NCBI GenBank assembly: GCA_035946955.1
Contig: DASYYE010000426.1
Location: forward strand, 1 to 5,157
Direction of reading: 5' to 3'
Length of the DNA: 5,157 nt
From: DASYYE01 sp035946955
GTDB taxonomy: Bacteria > Actinomycetota > Actinomycetes > Streptosporangiales > Streptosporangiaceae
The notes under the pieces are model-generated. The model had not been told where the DNA came from and ran no database searches. It worked only from the letters and a program-made list of their open reading frames with translations. Position numbers and translations under genes: made by a program. Below, one piece after another: positions 5,134 through 5,157 of this stretch; within the stretch, counting starts at the first letter, position 1; each line of letters opens with the position of its first letter.

Positions 5134-5157
5134 CCAGGGTGGGACGCGGAGGGGGAG

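Noticed and set aside
4944..5157. Open frames in the right flank, including a minus-strand frame open from 5157 to 4987 and a plus-strand GTG at 5033
   Set aside because: Neither gives a recognisable protein or has a ribosome binding site. The region probably holds the NUDIX promoter, but no convincing -10/-35 was found.
1..5157. tRNA, rRNA, CRISPR array, insertion-sequence ends
   Set aside because: No cloverleaf, rRNA core, regularly spaced repeats or transposase frame was seen.

Overview
This is high-GC DNA with strong G/C preference at third codon positions, GTG starts and purine-rich ribosome binding sites. The protein families are those of filamentous actinobacteria: an Xre-type HTH-TPR regulator with a NUDIX neighbour, short Ala/Pro-rich unnamed proteins, and a secreted protein beside a lipoprotein. 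A Streptomyces, Streptosporangium or Actinomadura relative is the best guess. The genus cannot be told from the sequence.

Layout. Positions 1-327 (minus) hold the first 109 codons of a winged-helix-like protein that runs off the window edge. Positions 473-580 (minus) hold a headless 35-residue C-terminal fragment, probably a gene remnant. A perfect 12-bp GC-rich stem at 595-636 is the likely terminator of the minus-strand genes beyond it. Those are, in transcription order, two small unnamed proteins overlapping by 4 nt (GTGA; 2875-2486 and 2489-2094), then a Trp-rich secreted protein with four cysteines (2029-1289), then a lipoprotein (1270-731) starting 18 nt after it.

Divergent from this set, across about 160 bp, is a 463-aa HTH-TPR regulator (3035-4426, plus). 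It converges on a NUDIX hydrolase (4943-4368, minus), and the two reading frames overlap by 59 bp at their 3' ends. The last 214 bases contain no gene I can support.

How it may work together (inference): the HTH-TPR protein is placed to control the divergent minus-strand genes and perhaps itself. The two small proteins look like a translationally coupled pair. The secreted protein and lipoprotein look like a separate exported pair carried behind them. The most striking non-coding signal is a perfect 12-bp inverted repeat (2860-2891) whose 8-nt loop contains the start codon of the first small gene. The headless fragment, a strong but orphan Shine-Dalgarno sequence near 680-688 and the terminator together suggest that 473-690 is a recombination junction.
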